Shown: piece after piece, positions 26,277 through 35,790 of the stretch
Layout: every line of letters starts with the position of its first letter
Numbering within the stretch: position 1 is the first letter of the stretch
Origin: Curtobacterium sp. MCBD17_032
Lineage (GTDB): Bacteria; Actinomycetota; Actinomycetes; Actinomycetales; Microbacteriaceae
Direction: 5' to 3'
Length of the DNA: 64,000 nucleotides
NCBI RefSeq assembly: GCF_003234855.1
Contig: NZ_QKTO01000007.1
Location: 1 to 64,000 of the forward strand
Position numbers and translations under genes: made by a program
The notes under the pieces: generated by a model
The model's database searches: none
Told to the model about the DNA's origin: nothing
What the model saw: the letters and a program-made list of their open reading frames with translations, nothing else

Positions 26277-26326
26277 GGTTCCTGCTCATGGGTGCATCTT
26301 CCGGCCGACGTGCTCCATCACGGCTC

Positions 26327-26572
26327 TCACCGGACGCGGCGCTGCACCGCTTCGGAGAACGCCAGCACGAGTGTGCCCAGTTCACTCGAGAAGGGCCACG
26401 TCTCGGAGACGAGTCGGGCAGCACCCTGGACACCGCTCTGGTACGCCGTGCTCCCCGGGTCCTGAGCTACGGCGACGGCGAGACCGCGGCGCACGGAAGC
26501 GACCTGGTCAGTCGACGCGGCATCCGCGACACCGCGCTCGTCGAGCGCCCTGATGAGCTCGGTCAGGGTCAT
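26327..26572 (-). CDS. small protein within immunity-like array
   Basis: An 81-residue helical protein (MTLTELIRALDERGVADA, then VRRGLAVAVAQDPGSTAYQ and SSELGTLVLAFSEAVQRRVR). The ATG at 26572 has GGAG at a suitable distance. An in-frame GTG at 26677, four nucleotides after the preceding stop, would give 116 residues; the extra part has no recognisable content, so the shorter form is preferred. No homology to its neighbours was evident by eye. It sits between two paralogues on the same strand. Confidence 0.55.
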   Translation of the reverse strand: MTLTELIRALDERGVADAASTDQVASVRRGLAVAVAQDPGSTAYQSGVQGAARLVSETWPFSSELGTLVLAFSEAVQRRVR

Positions 26573-26680
26573 GTCCACTCCACTCGTCGCAAGGTCCGGG
26601 ACGTACGTCTGGCGATCACGAACTGACCAGCGGGAACCCGGCGAGGAGGCCCGCAGCGCCTCGACTCCGGAGCCCACAGC

Positions 26681-27079
26681 TCACCGCGGACCGCCGCCCT
26701 TCTGGTTCACCCATCGTAGGAACCGCGATCGTCGATACGTGGACGCGGTCGCTTCCCCGAGAGCGTTCATCAGCCGGATCAGCGTTGCAGAAGCGCCCCA
26801 GTCGATCGAGCGGTCGTCGTTCATCACCGGCTCGTCGGACGGGCCGGCCCTGCCCGCCGAGGCGAGTTCGAACAACTCCACGAAGGCCAGGCGGGCAGCA
26901 TCACCAGTCGGCGCGTCGCCCAGCAACGCCGCACGTTCCCTGAGGTAGGACGCGGTCTCGTTCGCACCGTTCTCCTGGAACACCGGGACCAAGTCCTCAC
27001 AGATCGCCGCCACCTCGCGTTGACGAGTGGCGCTGGTCCACGGTCTCGGTGTCAGGAGAACAAGAATCGACGACGTCAC
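26681..27079 (-). CDS. small protein, paralogue 2 of immunity-like array
   Basis: A 132-residue protein. Its core (residues 19-110: REVAAICEDLVPVFQENG, then ASYLRERAALLGDAPTGD and ELFELASAGRAGPSD) aligns with the 103-residue product downstream. The GTG start overlaps the stop of the preceding 91-residue gene (GTGA). Codons such as AGA, ATT, CTT and ACA are commoner than in flanking housekeeping genes, a possible sign of acquisition. Function unknown, possibly immunity. Confidence 0.65.
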   Translation of the reverse strand: MTSSILVLLTPRPWTSATRQREVAAICEDLVPVFQENGANETASYLRERAALLGDAPTGDAARLAFVELFELASAGRAGPSDEPVMNDDRSIDWGASATLIRLMNALGEATASTYRRSRFLRWVNQKGGGPR

Positions 27080-27351
27080 GCTTGCCCGCGGATCGTGATC
27101 GCGAGCGATCGGAACAGATCCGAAGGCTCGATGTCGGGTGAGCCGTCCGGGTGAGCGAGGTGACGATCGGGCAGGGACCGCGAACCGCCGGTGAGCAGCC
27201 CCTGGACGTCCCGCAGTGTCGGGCGGTGCGCTCGATGGTTCCCCGTACGCAGAACCCCGATCCTCTGGCGGGAAGCAGCGGCGTGGTGGTGCTCGCCCAT
27301 GTCCTCCGACAACGGCACGGGTCGCTCAAGTCCACTCAGCTGCGTCTCCAC
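27076..27351 (-). CDS. small protein, paralogue 1 of immunity-like array
   Basis: A 91-residue product starting with GTG at 27351 behind a strong GAGGAG. Its residues ~40-85 align without gaps to the C-terminal half of the 103-residue paralogue: R-x-T-x-R near residue 41, then D-x-H-x(3)-PDG-(S/T)-x-D-(I/V)-x(3)-D. The N-terminal third ([19 protein letters not shown]) is less convincing and shorter than in the other copies, so this copy may be degenerate. It begins 9 nt after the stop of the toxin-like remnant and overlaps the next gene by 4 nt. Confidence 0.5.
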   Translation of the reverse strand: METQLSGLERPVPLSEDMGEHHHAAASRQRIGVLRTGNHRAHRPTLRDVQGLLTGGSRSLPDRHLAHPDGSPDIEPSDLFRSLAITIRGQA

Positions 27352-27360
27352 GATGTCTCC

Positions 27361-27527
27361 TCAGTTCTGCGGACACTTGCGAATGATCGTTCCGTCCTCG
27401 AAGAGCTCGGGATGTGGACCGGCTCCGTGCCTCCTGGACCGAGAGTCCCGAGCGTTCCGTCTTCGCCTTGTCCAGCGCAGCCTTCGTCTCCGGCCACGTC
27501 GACCCACGGAAGTTCGCGCCAGTTCAC
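27361..27527 (-). pseudogene. frameshifted remnant resembling a secreted-toxin C-terminus
   Basis: Two adjacent minus-strand frames read as protein-like but are out of phase. The first (27527 to about 27425) reads [20 protein letters not shown] and then [15 protein letters not shown]. The second (about 27425 to stop at 27361) reads [20 protein letters not shown]. One small indel near 27420-27430 would join them. An in-frame stop lies just upstream of the first part and no N-terminal secretion domain remains, so it is a truncated fragment. The stop sits inside the ribosome binding region of the next gene, as in toxin-immunity pairs. The toxin reading is an inference. Confidence 0.45.
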
Positions 27528-27592
27528 CACACGTCTCCACAGGGGCAACCTGGCGCGCTCCCGCTGCAGGTCGCTGGTGGCAGGATGTGGCC

Positions 27593-29758
27593 ATGGACAC
27601 CGAACCGCAGCTGGACGGCGACTCCGTCGCGAACGACCTCGACGACTTCGACGAGGTCGTCGAGATCGAGCACGAGTCGCTGCCCTCGGACCGGTACTTC
27701 GACCGTGAGCTCAGCTGGCTCCGCTTCAACCAGCGCGTGCTCGAGCTCGGCGAGGACCGGACGCAGCCGCTGCTCGAGCGGGCGAACTTCCTCGCGATCT
27801 TCGCGTCGAACCTCGATGAGTTCTTCATGGTCCGCGTCGCCGGCCTGAAGCGCCGCATCGACACCGGCATCGCGGTCCCCACCAACGTCGGCCGCGCGCC
27901 GAGCGACGTCCTCCGCGACATCGCGATGAAGGCGCACGAGCTGCAGGAACGGCACGCCAACGCCTTCATCGGGTCGCTCAAGCCCGACCTCGACGCCGCC
28001 GGCATCCACGTCGAGCACTGGTCCGACCTCGGCGAAGACGACCGCCTGCGGATGCGTGAGTACTTCAGCGAGCAGATCTTCCCGGTGCTCATGCCGCTCG
28101 CGGTCGACCCGGCACACCCGTTCCCCTACATCTCGGGTCTGTCGCTCAACCTGGCGGTCCGGGTGCGGAACCCGAAGTCGCAGCGGCAGGAGTTCGCGCG
28201 CCTCAAGGTGCCGCAGAACTACCCGCGCTTCATCAAGCTCCCGGACGACAACTCGGGGCGGCTGCGCTTCATCCCCCTCGAAGACCTCATCGCGAACCAC
28301 CTGCCGGACCTGTTCCCGGGCATGGAGGTCCTCGAGCACCACGTGTTCCGGATCACCCGCAACGAGGACGTCGAGATCGAGGAGGACGAGGCCGAGAACC
28401 TCATCCAGGCACTCGAGCGAGAGCTCCTCCGCCGTCGCTTCGGTCCGCCGATCCGGCTCGAGATCACCGAGGACATGGACCCGGTGACGCTCGACCTCCT
28501 GGTGCGCGAACTCGACATCACCGAGCAGGAGGTCTACCGCCTGCCGTCGCCGCTCGACCTCGGCGGGCTGTTCGAGATCGCCAAGATCGCCCGTCCCGAC
28601 CTGCACTACCCGCGCCACGTCCCGACGACCCCGGTGCAGTTCCAGCCGGGCGAACCGAACACGAAGCCCGACCTGTTCCGCGCGATCGCCGCGCGCGACG
28701 TCCTGGTCCACCACCCGTACGAGTCCTTCGCGACCAGCGTGCAGGCGTTCCTCGAGCAGGCCGCAGCAGACCCGAACGTCCTCGCGATCAAGCAGACGCT
28801 GTACCGCACGTCGGGCGACTCGCCCATCGTCGAGGCCCTCATCGACGCCGCAGCTGCCGGTAAGCAGGTCCTCGCCCTGGTCGAGATCAAGGCGCGCTTC
28901 GACGAGCAGAACAACATCACGTGGGCCCGCAAGCTCGAGAAGGCCGGCGTGCACGTCGTCTACGGCCTGGTCGGGCTGAAGACGCACTCCAAGCTGGTGC
29001 TCGTCATCCGGCAGGAGGGCGGGACGCTCAAGCACTACAGCCACATCGGCACGGGCAACTACAACCCGAAGACCTCGCGGATCTACGAGGACATGGGCCT
29101 CTTCACCGCGGACGACACGGTGGGCAAGGACCTGACGCGCCTGTTCAACGAGCTGTCCGGCTACGCGATCGAGAAGAAGTTCAAGCGCCTCCTCGTCGCG
29201 CCGTTGCACCTGCGGAAGGGCCTGGTGAAGCGCATCCAGACCGAGGCGCAGAACGCCCGCGAGGGGAAGCCCTCGGGCATCCGCATCAAGGTCAACTCGA
29301 TGGTCGACGAGCAGATCATCGACGCGCTGTACCTCGCGAGCCAGGCCGGTGTCCCCGTCGACGTCTGGGTCCGCGGGATCTGTTCGCTGAAGCCGGGACT
29401 CGAAGGGGTCAGCGAGACCATCCGGGTCCGGAGCATCGTGGGGCGGTACCTGGAGCACTCCCGGGCCTTCGCGTTCCACAACGACGGCGACCCGGTGGTG
29501 TTCATCGGCAGCGCGGACATGATGCACCGCAACCTCGACCGGCGCGTCGAGGCCCTCGTGCGGCTGACCGCTCCCGCGCACATCGACGAGGTCCAGGGGA
29601 TGTTCGACCTGGCGATGGCCGAGACCACCAGCTCGTGGCACCTCGAGAGCGACGGTGAGTGGACCCGCCGCTCGACGGACGAGGACGGTCGGCCGCTCGA
29701 CGACGCCCAGAACGTGCAGATGCGGACCATCTCGGCCCGGAAGCGCTCGACGCGGTGA
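27593..29758 (+). CDS. ppk: polyphosphate kinase 1
   Basis: Polymerises the gamma-phosphate of ATP into polyphosphate at the membrane. The 721 residues begin at ATG 27593 ([19 protein letters not shown] near residue 32 is the PPK N-domain). Active-site motifs are [33 protein letters not shown], the autophosphorylated His in [14 protein letters not shown] and [24 protein letters not shown] two codons upstream is an alternative start. It overlaps the next gene by 4 nt and sits 1.4 kb before pstS, a phosphate-storage and uptake block. Confidence 0.97.
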   Translation: MDTEPQLDGDSVANDLDDFDEVVEIEHESLPSDRYFDRELSWLRFNQRVLELGEDRTQPLLERANFLAIFASNLDEFFMVRVAGLKRRIDTGIAVPTNVGRAPSDVLRDIAMKAHELQERHANAFIGSLKPDLDAAGIHVEHWSDLGEDDRLRMREYFSEQIFPVLMPLAVDPAHPFPYISGLSLNLAVRVRNPKSQRQEFARLKVPQNYPRFIKLPDDNSGRLRFIPLEDLIANHLPDLFPGMEVLEHHVFRITRNEDVEIEEDEAENLIQALERELLRRRFGPPIRLEITEDMDPVTLDLLVRELDITEQEVYRLPSPLDLGGLFEIAKIARPDLHYPRHVPTTPVQFQPGEPNTKPDLFRAIAARDVLVHHPYESFATSVQAFLEQAAADPNVLAIKQTLYRTSGDSPIVEALIDAAAAGKQVLALVEIKARFDEQNNITWARKLEKAGVHVVYGLVGLKTHSKLVLVIRQEGGTLKHYSHIGTGNYNPKTSRIYEDMGLFTADDTVGKDLTRLFNELSGYAIEKKFKRLLVAPLHLRKGLVKRIQTEAQNAREGKPSGIRIKVNSMVDEQIIDALYLASQAGVPVDVWVRGICSLKPGLEGVSETIRVRSIVGRYLEHSRAFAFHNDGDPVVFIGSADMMHRNLDRRVEALVRLTAPAHIDEVQGMFDLAMAETTSSWHLESDGEWTRRSTDEDGRPLDDAQNVQMRTISARKRSTR

Positions 29759-30702
29759 GTGGCGGTCGAATGGGCCCGGTCATCGCGGCCGGGGCGGTCG
29801 TGTGGCGCGAGCAGGACGGCGTCCCGTTCGTGCTCCTCATCCACCGCGAGCACCACAAGGACGTCTCGTTCCCCAAGGGCAAGGCCGACCCGGGCGAGAG
29901 CGTGCCCGAGGCGGCCGTCCGCGAGATCGACGAGGAGACCGGGTACCGCGTGCACCTCGGCGCTCCCCTCGGCCGTGCCGAGTACGTCCTGCCCAGCGGG
30001 CGCGACAAGGTCGTGCACTACTGGTCGGCGCGGGTGAGCCGGAAGGAGTTCGAACGGGCGGGAGCGTTCCGTCCGAACGACGAGGTCGCCGCGGTCGAGT
30101 GGGTCTCGATCGACGATGCTCGCGCACGGCTCACCTACGAGCGGGACGTTGCGATCCTCGAGCGCTTCGCCGAGCGAGCGGCAGCGGGCGAGCACGACAC
30201 CTTCGCGCTGATCGCCCTCCGGCACGCCAAGACGGTCCCGGGTTCGGACTGGGACGGACCCGACGCGACCCGCCCCCTCCTGCCGATCGGCCGGGCGCAG
30301 GCGAAGTCCGTGGCGGCACCGGTCGCGGCGTTCGGCCCGAAGAAGATCGTCAGCAGCACCGCGGCCCGGTGCCTGGCGACCGTCGAGCCGCTGTCGAGCA
30401 GGACGAAGCTCGGCGTGTCGGACACCTCGGACATCAGCCAGGACGCCCACGAACGCGGCACCGCTGACGTGAAGGGCGTCGTGCGGAAACGCCTCGACAA
30501 GGCCAAGTCCACGGTGTTGTGCTCGCACGGGCCCGTGCTGCCGGACATCATCTCCCGGATCGCGCGCGACACCGCCGACGACCGGTCACGCTTCGACCTC
30601 CGCCGCGCCGCCTCGCTCGCGGTCGGGGACTTCGCCGTCATGCACATCGCCGGTCGCAAGCTCGTCGCGGTCGAGACGCACCGCAACACCGTCAGCGCCT
30701 GA
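29755..30702 (+). CDS. mutT1: NUDIX hydrolase fused to histidine-phosphatase domain (MutT1 type)
   Basis: A 315-residue two-domain protein. Residues 5-140 hold the NUDIX box [20 protein letters not shown], followed by TGY, which matches the full G-x5-E-x7-REUxEExGU pattern. Residues 150-315 resemble SixA/phosphoglycerate-mutase-type phosphatases ([32 protein letters not shown] with the second His). This is the architecture of mycobacterial MutT1, which removes 8-oxo-dGTP and diadenosine polyphosphates. The GTG start overlaps the ppk stop (GTGA); an ATG 15 nt downstream is possible. Confidence 0.88.
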   Translation: MSGGRMGPVIAAGAVVWREQDGVPFVLLIHREHHKDVSFPKGKADPGESVPEAAVREIDEETGYRVHLGAPLGRAEYVLPSGRDKVVHYWSARVSRKEFERAGAFRPNDEVAAVEWVSIDDARARLTYERDVAILERFAERAAAGEHDTFALIALRHAKTVPGSDWDGPDATRPLLPIGRAQAKSVAAPVAAFGPKKIVSSTAARCLATVEPLSSRTKLGVSDTSDISQDAHERGTADVKGVVRKRLDKAKSTVLCSHGPVLPDIISRIARDTADDRSRFDLRRAASLAVGDFAVMHIAGRKLVAVETHRNTVSA

Positions 30703-30863
30703 CGCCCACCCGCAGCCCGGCCGCTCCACCCGGGGCGACCTGGCGTCCCGGCGGCCTGACGGCGGACCACCGGTTCGCCAGCACCACGCACAGTCGGGCC
30801 TCGGGACGGATCCCGACGAACGTGACCGCCCCTGATCCGTGACGGCCCCACCGCGTCCCCCCG

Positions 30864-30954
30864 GGCCTCCCGGGTCTGCGGGGCCTGCGGGCCTCCCGGG
30901 TCTGCGGGGCCTGCTGGCCTCCCGGGTCTGCGGGGCCTGCTGGCCTCCCGCGGG
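30864..30954. repeat. 26-bp tandem repeat
   Basis: Copies begin at 30864, 30890, 30916 and (partial) 30942 with a period of 26 bp and a core of GGCCTCCCGGGTCTGCGGGG. They lie in the 472-nt spacer between mutT1 and pstS, which otherwise contains the Pho promoter and no gene. Confidence 0.85.
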
Positions 30955-31048
30955 CTTCCCGCGCGCCCGCCAGCCGCAGGGCAGCGTGCCCCAGATCCTG
31001 CCCCCGCGCGCCGTCCGTGTCCGCCGACCCGCACCGAGTGAACGCCGC

Positions 31049-31088
31049 GTTCACCTGCCGTTCACCAGGGGGCGTCATCCCGGTCACC
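31049..31088 (+). promoter_or_regulatory. PHO box upstream of pstSCAB
   Basis: Four 11-nt steps: GTTCACC at 31049, GTTCACC at 31060, a degenerate GGCGTCA at 31071 and GGTCACC at 31082. This matches direct-repeat operators for PhoP/RegX3, which activate in place of a -35 contact. Confidence 0.85.
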
Positions 31089-31097
31089 TCTCGTCCC

Positions 31098-31103
31098 TAC
31101 AGT
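31098..31103 (+). promoter_or_regulatory. -10 element of pstS
   Basis: TACAGT begins 16 nt after the start of the last PHO unit. The leader to the GTG start is about 65 nt. Confidence 0.6.
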
Positions 31104-31174
31104 CGCTCCCGGGTCAGCACCGGCCCGGGGACCACACAGCGGTCCCACTGCACTCACATCCCGAAGGGACCCCT

Positions 31175-32290
31175 GTGAACATCAAGCGAATCGGCTCGGT
31201 CGCGGCAATCGCGATCGCCGGCGCCGTCGTGCTCTCCTCCTGCGCGGCGAACGAGGACACCGCGGGCAGCGACACCTCGTCGTCCGCCGCCTCCTCGGGT
31301 GTCGACTACTCGAAGCTCTCCGGCACCCTGACCGGCTCGGGCTCCTCCGCGCAGCAGACCGCCGAGGCCACCTGGGCCGCCGGCTTCCAGGAGCAGGCAT
31401 CCGGCGTCACGGTGAACTACACGCCCGACGGCTCCGGTGCCGGGCGCGAGAACTTCATGTCCGGTGCCGCTGACTTCGCCGGCTCCGACGCCGCGCTGAA
31501 GGAAGAGGAGCTCTCCGGCGAGTTCGAGAACTGCGCCGCGGACGCCAAGGGCATCGACATCCCCGTCTACATCTCCCCGATCGCGATCGCCTACAAGGTC
31601 GACGGCGTCTCGGACCTCACCCTCGACGCGAAGAGCATCGCGGGCATCTTCTCCGGCAAGATCACCAAGTGGAACGACGACGAGATCGCCGCGCTGAACG
31701 ACGGTGTCGACCTGCCGGACTCGAACATCACGGTCGTCCACCGTTCGGACGACTCGGGCACCACGCAGAACTTCTCCGAGTACGTCGCGGCGAACGCCCC
31801 CGACGTCTGGACCGAAGAGCCCAGCCAGACCTTCCCGTTCCAGGTCGGCGACAGCGCGAAGGGCACCTCGGGTGTGGCCTCGGCCATGCAGGGCGCCTCG
31901 AACGCCATCACCTACATCGACGACTCCGGCGCCGGTGACCTCGACAAGGCGAAGCTGATGGTCGGCGACAAGGCCACCGAGCTCTCCGCCGAGGGTGCTG
32001 CGCAGGTCGTGGCCGACTCCGACGTGGCCTCGGGCCGCGAGGAGAACGACCTCGCCATCGACATCGACCGCAAGGACACCGCTGACGGCGCCTGGCCGCT
32101 CGTGCTCGTCTCCTACGCCATCGCGTGCCAGGAGTACGAGGACAAGGACAAGGCCGACCTCGTGAAGGCGTACCTCGGCTACGTCGTGTCCGAGGACGCG
32201 CAGAAGGCCGCGGCGACGGAGGCCAAGTCGGCCGCCCTGTCGTCCGAGCTGTCGGAGAAGGCCGCCGCAGCGGTCGAGTCCATCAAGTAA
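31175..32290 (+). CDS. pstS: phosphate ABC transporter substrate-binding lipoprotein
   Basis: Binds extracellular phosphate for the Pst importer. The 371-residue precursor starts at GTG 31175 and has a signal peptide with lipobox VLSSC. Phosphate-contact segments are TGSGSSAQQTAEATW, GSGAGRENFMSGAADFAGSD and VVHRSDDSGTTQNFSEY. First gene of pstSCAB, under a PHO box, with a stable hairpin after its stop that may give PstS in excess over the membrane subunits. Confidence 0.97.
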   Translation: MNIKRIGSVAAIAIAGAVVLSSCAANEDTAGSDTSSSAASSGVDYSKLSGTLTGSGSSAQQTAEATWAAGFQEQASGVTVNYTPDGSGAGRENFMSGAADFAGSDAALKEEELSGEFENCAADAKGIDIPVYISPIAIAYKVDGVSDLTLDAKSIAGIFSGKITKWNDDEIAALNDGVDLPDSNITVVHRSDDSGTTQNFSEYVAANAPDVWTEEPSQTFPFQVGDSAKGTSGVASAMQGASNAITYIDDSGAGDLDKAKLMVGDKATELSAEGAAQVVADSDVASGREENDLAIDIDRKDTADGAWPLVLVSYAIACQEYEDKDKADLVKAYLGYVVSEDAQKAAATEAKSAALSSELSEKAAAAVESIK

Positions 32291-32301
32291 GTCCCGCTCG
32301 C

Positions 32302-32341
32302 GCCCGGACGCCGGTCCCACCCACCTGACCGGCGTCCGGGC
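32302..32341 (+). terminator. intra-operon hairpin after pstS
   Basis: GCCCGGACGCCGGT and its exact complement form a 14-bp stem with a 12-nt loop, directly after pstS. No long T run follows, so it is probably an attenuator or an mRNA 3'-end stabiliser. Confidence 0.65.
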
Positions 32342-32449
32342 TCTCGCCCGTCCCGACGCGAGCCGCCTCCGCGCCCGTCGCGACCCCCACGATCCACCTC
32401 TCCCCCGAACCCTCGCGTCCACCCGGCGCGATCCTCCGACAGGAGCCCC

Positions 32450-33400
32450 ATGACGACTGCACCGGTCCGAGACCAGGACACCGCCACCCCGTCGAAGCCC
32501 AAGGCCGTCGTGCGCATCGGCGACCGGGTGTTCTCCACCGCCTCCGTCGTGGCCGGCAGCCTCATCCTCTTCGTCCTCGCGCTCGTCGCGGCGTTCCTCA
32601 TCTGGCAGAGCCTCCCTGCGTTCTCAGCGAAGGCCGGCGACCTGCCGAACGACGCCGCGAACTTCTGGGACTACGTCGGCCCGCTCGTCTTCGGCACGGT
32701 GTGGTCGGCGTTCCTGGCGCTCGTCATGGCCGTGCCGCTGTCGCTCGGCATCGCGCTCTTCATCTCGCACTACGCGCCGCGCCGCCTGGCACCGGTGCTC
32801 GGGTACGTCATCGACCTGCTGGCCGCGGTCCCGTCGGTCGTCTACGGCCTGTGGGGCATCGTGGTGCTGGCACGGTTCGTCCGGCCGTTCTACGAGTTCC
32901 TCAACGAGCACTTCGGCTGGATCCCGCTGTTCTCCGGTCAGGTCTCCGGGACCGGGCGCACCATCCTCACCGCGTCGATCGTCCTCGCGGTCATGGCGAT
33001 CCCGATCATGACCGCGGTCATGCGCGAGATCTTCCTGCAGGCGCCGACCCTGAACGAGGAAGCGGCCCTGGCACTCGGCGCGACGCGCTGGGAGATGATC
33101 CGGATGTCGGTCCTGCCGTTCGCCAAGTCCGGCATCGTGTCCGCGATCATGCTCGGGCTCGGTCGTGCACTCGGCGAGACGATGGCGATCGCGCTGGTCC
33201 TGTCGGTGTCGACGAACATCACCTTCAACCTGATCGGGTCGCTCAACCCGTCGACCATCGCGGCGAACATCGCGCTGCAGTTCGCCGAGGCCTCGGGGAC
33301 GGCGCTCAACGCCCTGGTCGCCTCCGGCCTGATCCTCTTCGTCATCACCCTGGTCATCAACATGCTCGCGCGGTACATCGTCCGCAAGCGAGTCTCCTGA
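32450..33400 (+). CDS. pstC: phosphate ABC transporter permease PstC
   Basis: A 316-residue membrane subunit with six predicted helices. The EAA-loop segment NEEAALALGATRWEMIRMSV (near residue 203) contacts the ATPase, and SVVYGLWGIVVLA is typical of PstC. An N-terminal cytosolic tail of about 25 residues precedes the first helix. It lies 159 nt after pstS and 20 nt before pstA. Confidence 0.96.
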   Translation: MTTAPVRDQDTATPSKPKAVVRIGDRVFSTASVVAGSLILFVLALVAAFLIWQSLPAFSAKAGDLPNDAANFWDYVGPLVFGTVWSAFLALVMAVPLSLGIALFISHYAPRRLAPVLGYVIDLLAAVPSVVYGLWGIVVLARFVRPFYEFLNEHFGWIPLFSGQVSGTGRTILTASIVLAVMAIPIMTAVMREIFLQAPTLNEEAALALGATRWEMIRMSVLPFAKSGIVSAIMLGLGRALGETMAIALVLSVSTNITFNLIGSLNPSTIAANIALQFAEASGTALNALVASGLILFVITLVINMLARYIVRKRVS

Positions 33401-33420
33401 CGGGAAAGGTCGCACACCCG

Positions 33421-34500
33421 ATGTCCCTCGCACTCCGTCAGCCCGCCGGCAACGTCTTCGCCAACGGGAAGCTCCACAAGTCCGTCCCGTGGCTTCTCCT
33501 CATCGGCAGCTGGGTCGTCCTCGGCCTGGTGTTCGCCCTGCTCGCCGCCAGCGGCGCCACGGAGGACTTCAACATCGTGGCCGCGGTCTTCCTCGGCACG
33601 GTCCTGTTCGACGTCCTCATCGTCGTCCTCTCCCGGATCGTCGAGGGCGGGCGGAAGGCCGTCGACCGGCTCATCACCTCGCTCGTCGTCACCGCCTTCG
33701 TGATCGCGGTGCTGCCGCTGATCTCCCTGCTCTACACGGTGCTCGCGAAGGGCCTGGCACGCTTCGACGCCCAGTACTTCTCGTACTCAATGCGCGGGGT
33801 CATCTCCGAGGGCGGCGGCGCGGTCCACGCCCTCGTCGGCACCCTGGAGATCACGCTCTTCGCAGCGCTCATCAGCGTGCCGATCGGCCTCCTGACCTCC
33901 ATCTACCTGGTCGAGTACGGCAAGGGTCCGCTCGCCCGGGGCATCACGTTCTTCGTGGACGTCATGACGGGCATCCCGTCGATCGTCGCCGGCCTCTTCG
34001 CCTACTCGCTCTTCGCGTTGATCCTCGGCCCGGGCTCGCGCTTCGGCCTGGTGGGCTCGATCGCCCTCGCGGTGCTGATGATCCCGATCGTCGTGCGCTC
34101 CACCGAAGAGGTCCTGAAGATCGTGCCGATGGAGCTCCGCGAAGCCTCGTACGCGCTCGGAGTCCCGAAGTGGCTGACGATCGTGAAGGTCGTCCTGCCC
34201 ACGAGCCTCGCCGGCATCACCACCGGTGTCATGCTCTCGATCGCCCGCGTCATCGGCGAGACCGCACCACTGCTCGTCACGGCCGGCTTCACCTCGAGCA
34301 TGAACTACGACCTGTTCGGGGACCCGATGATGACGCTGCCGGTGTTCGCGTACACGCAGTACTCGCAGCAGGGCGCCAACCCGGTGCCGTTCGTCGACCG
34401 GGCCTGGACGGCAGCGCTGCTCCTCATCCTCATCGTGATGGTGCTGAACCTGCTCGCCCGCTTCATCACCCGCCTCTTCGCCCCGAAGCTCCCGCGCTAG
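33421..34500 (+). CDS. pstA: phosphate ABC transporter permease PstA
   Basis: The second permease, 359 residues. It has an N-terminal three-helix extension (residues 20-110), as often in Actinobacteria, and then the BPD permease core with [18 protein letters not shown] and the EAA loop [23 protein letters not shown] at 33421 follows GGGAAAGG. Forms the channel with PstC. Confidence 0.95.
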   Translation: MSLALRQPAGNVFANGKLHKSVPWLLLIGSWVVLGLVFALLAASGATEDFNIVAAVFLGTVLFDVLIVVLSRIVEGGRKAVDRLITSLVVTAFVIAVLPLISLLYTVLAKGLARFDAQYFSYSMRGVISEGGGAVHALVGTLEITLFAALISVPIGLLTSIYLVEYGKGPLARGITFFVDVMTGIPSIVAGLFAYSLFALILGPGSRFGLVGSIALAVLMIPIVVRSTEEVLKIVPMELREASYALGVPKWLTIVKVVLPTSLAGITTGVMLSIARVIGETAPLLVTAGFTSSMNYDLFGDPMMTLPVFAYTQYSQQGANPVPFVDRAWTAALLLILIVMVLNLLARFITRLFAPKLPR

Positions 34501-34567
34501 CGCGGGACGCCTCCGAGAACCCGACTCCCCGCCCAGCGGTTCGACCACCCAACCCAGAAGGATCCAC

Positions 34568-35347
34568 GTGTCCAAGCGCATCGAGGTCGACGGCCTCAAC
34601 GTCTACTACTCGAAGTTCAAGGCCGTCGAGGGCGTCGACATGACGATCGAGCCCCGCACCGTCACCGCCTTCATCGGCCCGTCCGGCTGCGGCAAGTCGA
34701 CCTTCCTCCGCACCCTCAACCGTATGCACGAGGTCATCCCCGGTGCGTACGTCGAGGGCTCGGTCAAGGTCGACGGTGACGACCTGTACGCCCCGGGCGT
34801 CGACCCGGTCATCGTCCGCCGTCAGGTCGGCATGGTCTTCCAGCGCCCGAACCCGTTCCCGACGATGTCCATCAAGGACAACGTGCTCGCCGGCGTGAAG
34901 CTCAACAACAAGCGGATCTCCCGCTCCGAGGCCGACGACATCGTCGAGCGCTCTCTGCAGGGCGCGAACCTGTGGAACGAGGTCAAGGACCGCCTCGAGA
35001 AGCCCGGCATGGGCCTGTCCGGCGGTCAGCAGCAGCGTCTCTGCATCGCCCGCGCGATCGCCGTGCAGCCGGACGTGCTGCTCATGGACGAGCCCTGCTC
35101 GGCGCTCGACCCGATCTCGACCCTGGCGATCGAGGACCTCATCGAGGAGCTGAAGAAGGAGTTCACGATCGTCATCGTGACCCACAACATGCAGCAGGCC
35201 TCGCGCGTCAGCGACAAGACCGCGTTCTTCAACATCGCCGGCACCGGTCAGCCCGGCCACCTCATCGAGTTCGACGACACGGCGACGATCTTCTCGAACC
35301 CGTCCGTGAAGTCGACCGAGGACTACGTCTCGGGTCGCTTCGGGTGA
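34568..35347 (+). CDS. pstB: phosphate ABC transporter ATPase PstB
   Basis: A 259-residue ATPase with Walker [22 protein letters not shown]-loop [19 protein letters not shown] signature [15 protein letters not shown], Walker [17 protein letters not shown] and switch His in [15 protein letters not shown] start. It ends the operon and is followed by a clear terminator. Confidence 0.97.
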   Translation: MSKRIEVDGLNVYYSKFKAVEGVDMTIEPRTVTAFIGPSGCGKSTFLRTLNRMHEVIPGAYVEGSVKVDGDDLYAPGVDPVIVRRQVGMVFQRPNPFPTMSIKDNVLAGVKLNNKRISRSEADDIVERSLQGANLWNEVKDRLEKPGMGLSGGQQQRLCIARAIAVQPDVLLMDEPCSALDPISTLAIEDLIEELKKEFTIVIVTHNMQQASRVSDKTAFFNIAGTGQPGHLIEFDDTATIFSNPSVKSTEDYVSGRFG

Positions 35348-35378
35348 CCGGCCGCCGGTCGGCCCGCTGACCACCAGC

Positions 35379-35424
35379 CGGGAGGCCCGGTGCACGTCCG
35401 CCACGGACGGCACCGGGCCTCCCG
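35379..35424 (+). terminator. pst operon terminator
   Basis: CGGGAGGCCCGGTGC pairs with its complement at 35409-35424 across a short loop, 32 nt after pstB. Confidence 0.8.
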
Positions 35425-35439
35425 CCGTTCGCGGCGATC

Positions 35440-35780
35440 GTCCCGTCCGAACGAGACGCCCCCGTCTGCACGGGACGCCGCCCCGCGCCCCCACGGAAGA
35501 CGCCCCCGTCTGCACGGGACGCCGCCCCACGCGCCCAGAACACGCCCCGTCTGCAGAAGACACCTCGATCCGAGCGAAACGCCGCCGGATCCGGCGGCGT
35601 CTCACCCGCCCGGGGGCGTCTCGCGCGCACGCGGGCGTCCCGCGCGCACGCCGGCGTCCCGCGCGCACGCCGGCGTCCCGCGCACGCGGGCGTCCCGCGC
35701 ACGCGGGCGTCCCGCGCCCGCGGGCGTCTCGCGCCCGCGGGCGTCCCGCGCGCACGCCGGCGTCCCGAGCGGGCGGGCGC
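35440..35780. repeat. GACGCC/GGCGTC repeat-filled spacer
   Basis: The spacer between pstB and the anti-sigma gene holds several (G/A)GACGCC words and then, from about 35600, a tandem run of 17-19 bp units around GGCGTCCCGCGC. The word is shared with the spacers at 7803-7890 and 57757-57875. No gene supported. Confidence 0.7.
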
Positions 35781-35790
35781 GTCTCGGCCG

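Noticed and set aside
26573-26677. N-terminal extension of the 81-residue gene to 116 residues
   Set aside because: The extra 35 residues have no recognisable content, and a suitable ribosome binding site lies before the inner ATG.
14394-27351. WXG100/Esx substrate genes for the secretion cluster
   Set aside because: No open frame of about 100 residues with a central W-x-G and a C-terminal Y/F-x3-D/E was found in the region.
27512-27539. PHO box upstream of ppk
   Set aside because: Only one good GTTCACC; its neighbour is spaced 10 nt, not 11, and the next unit is poor. Mentioned only as a weak possibility.
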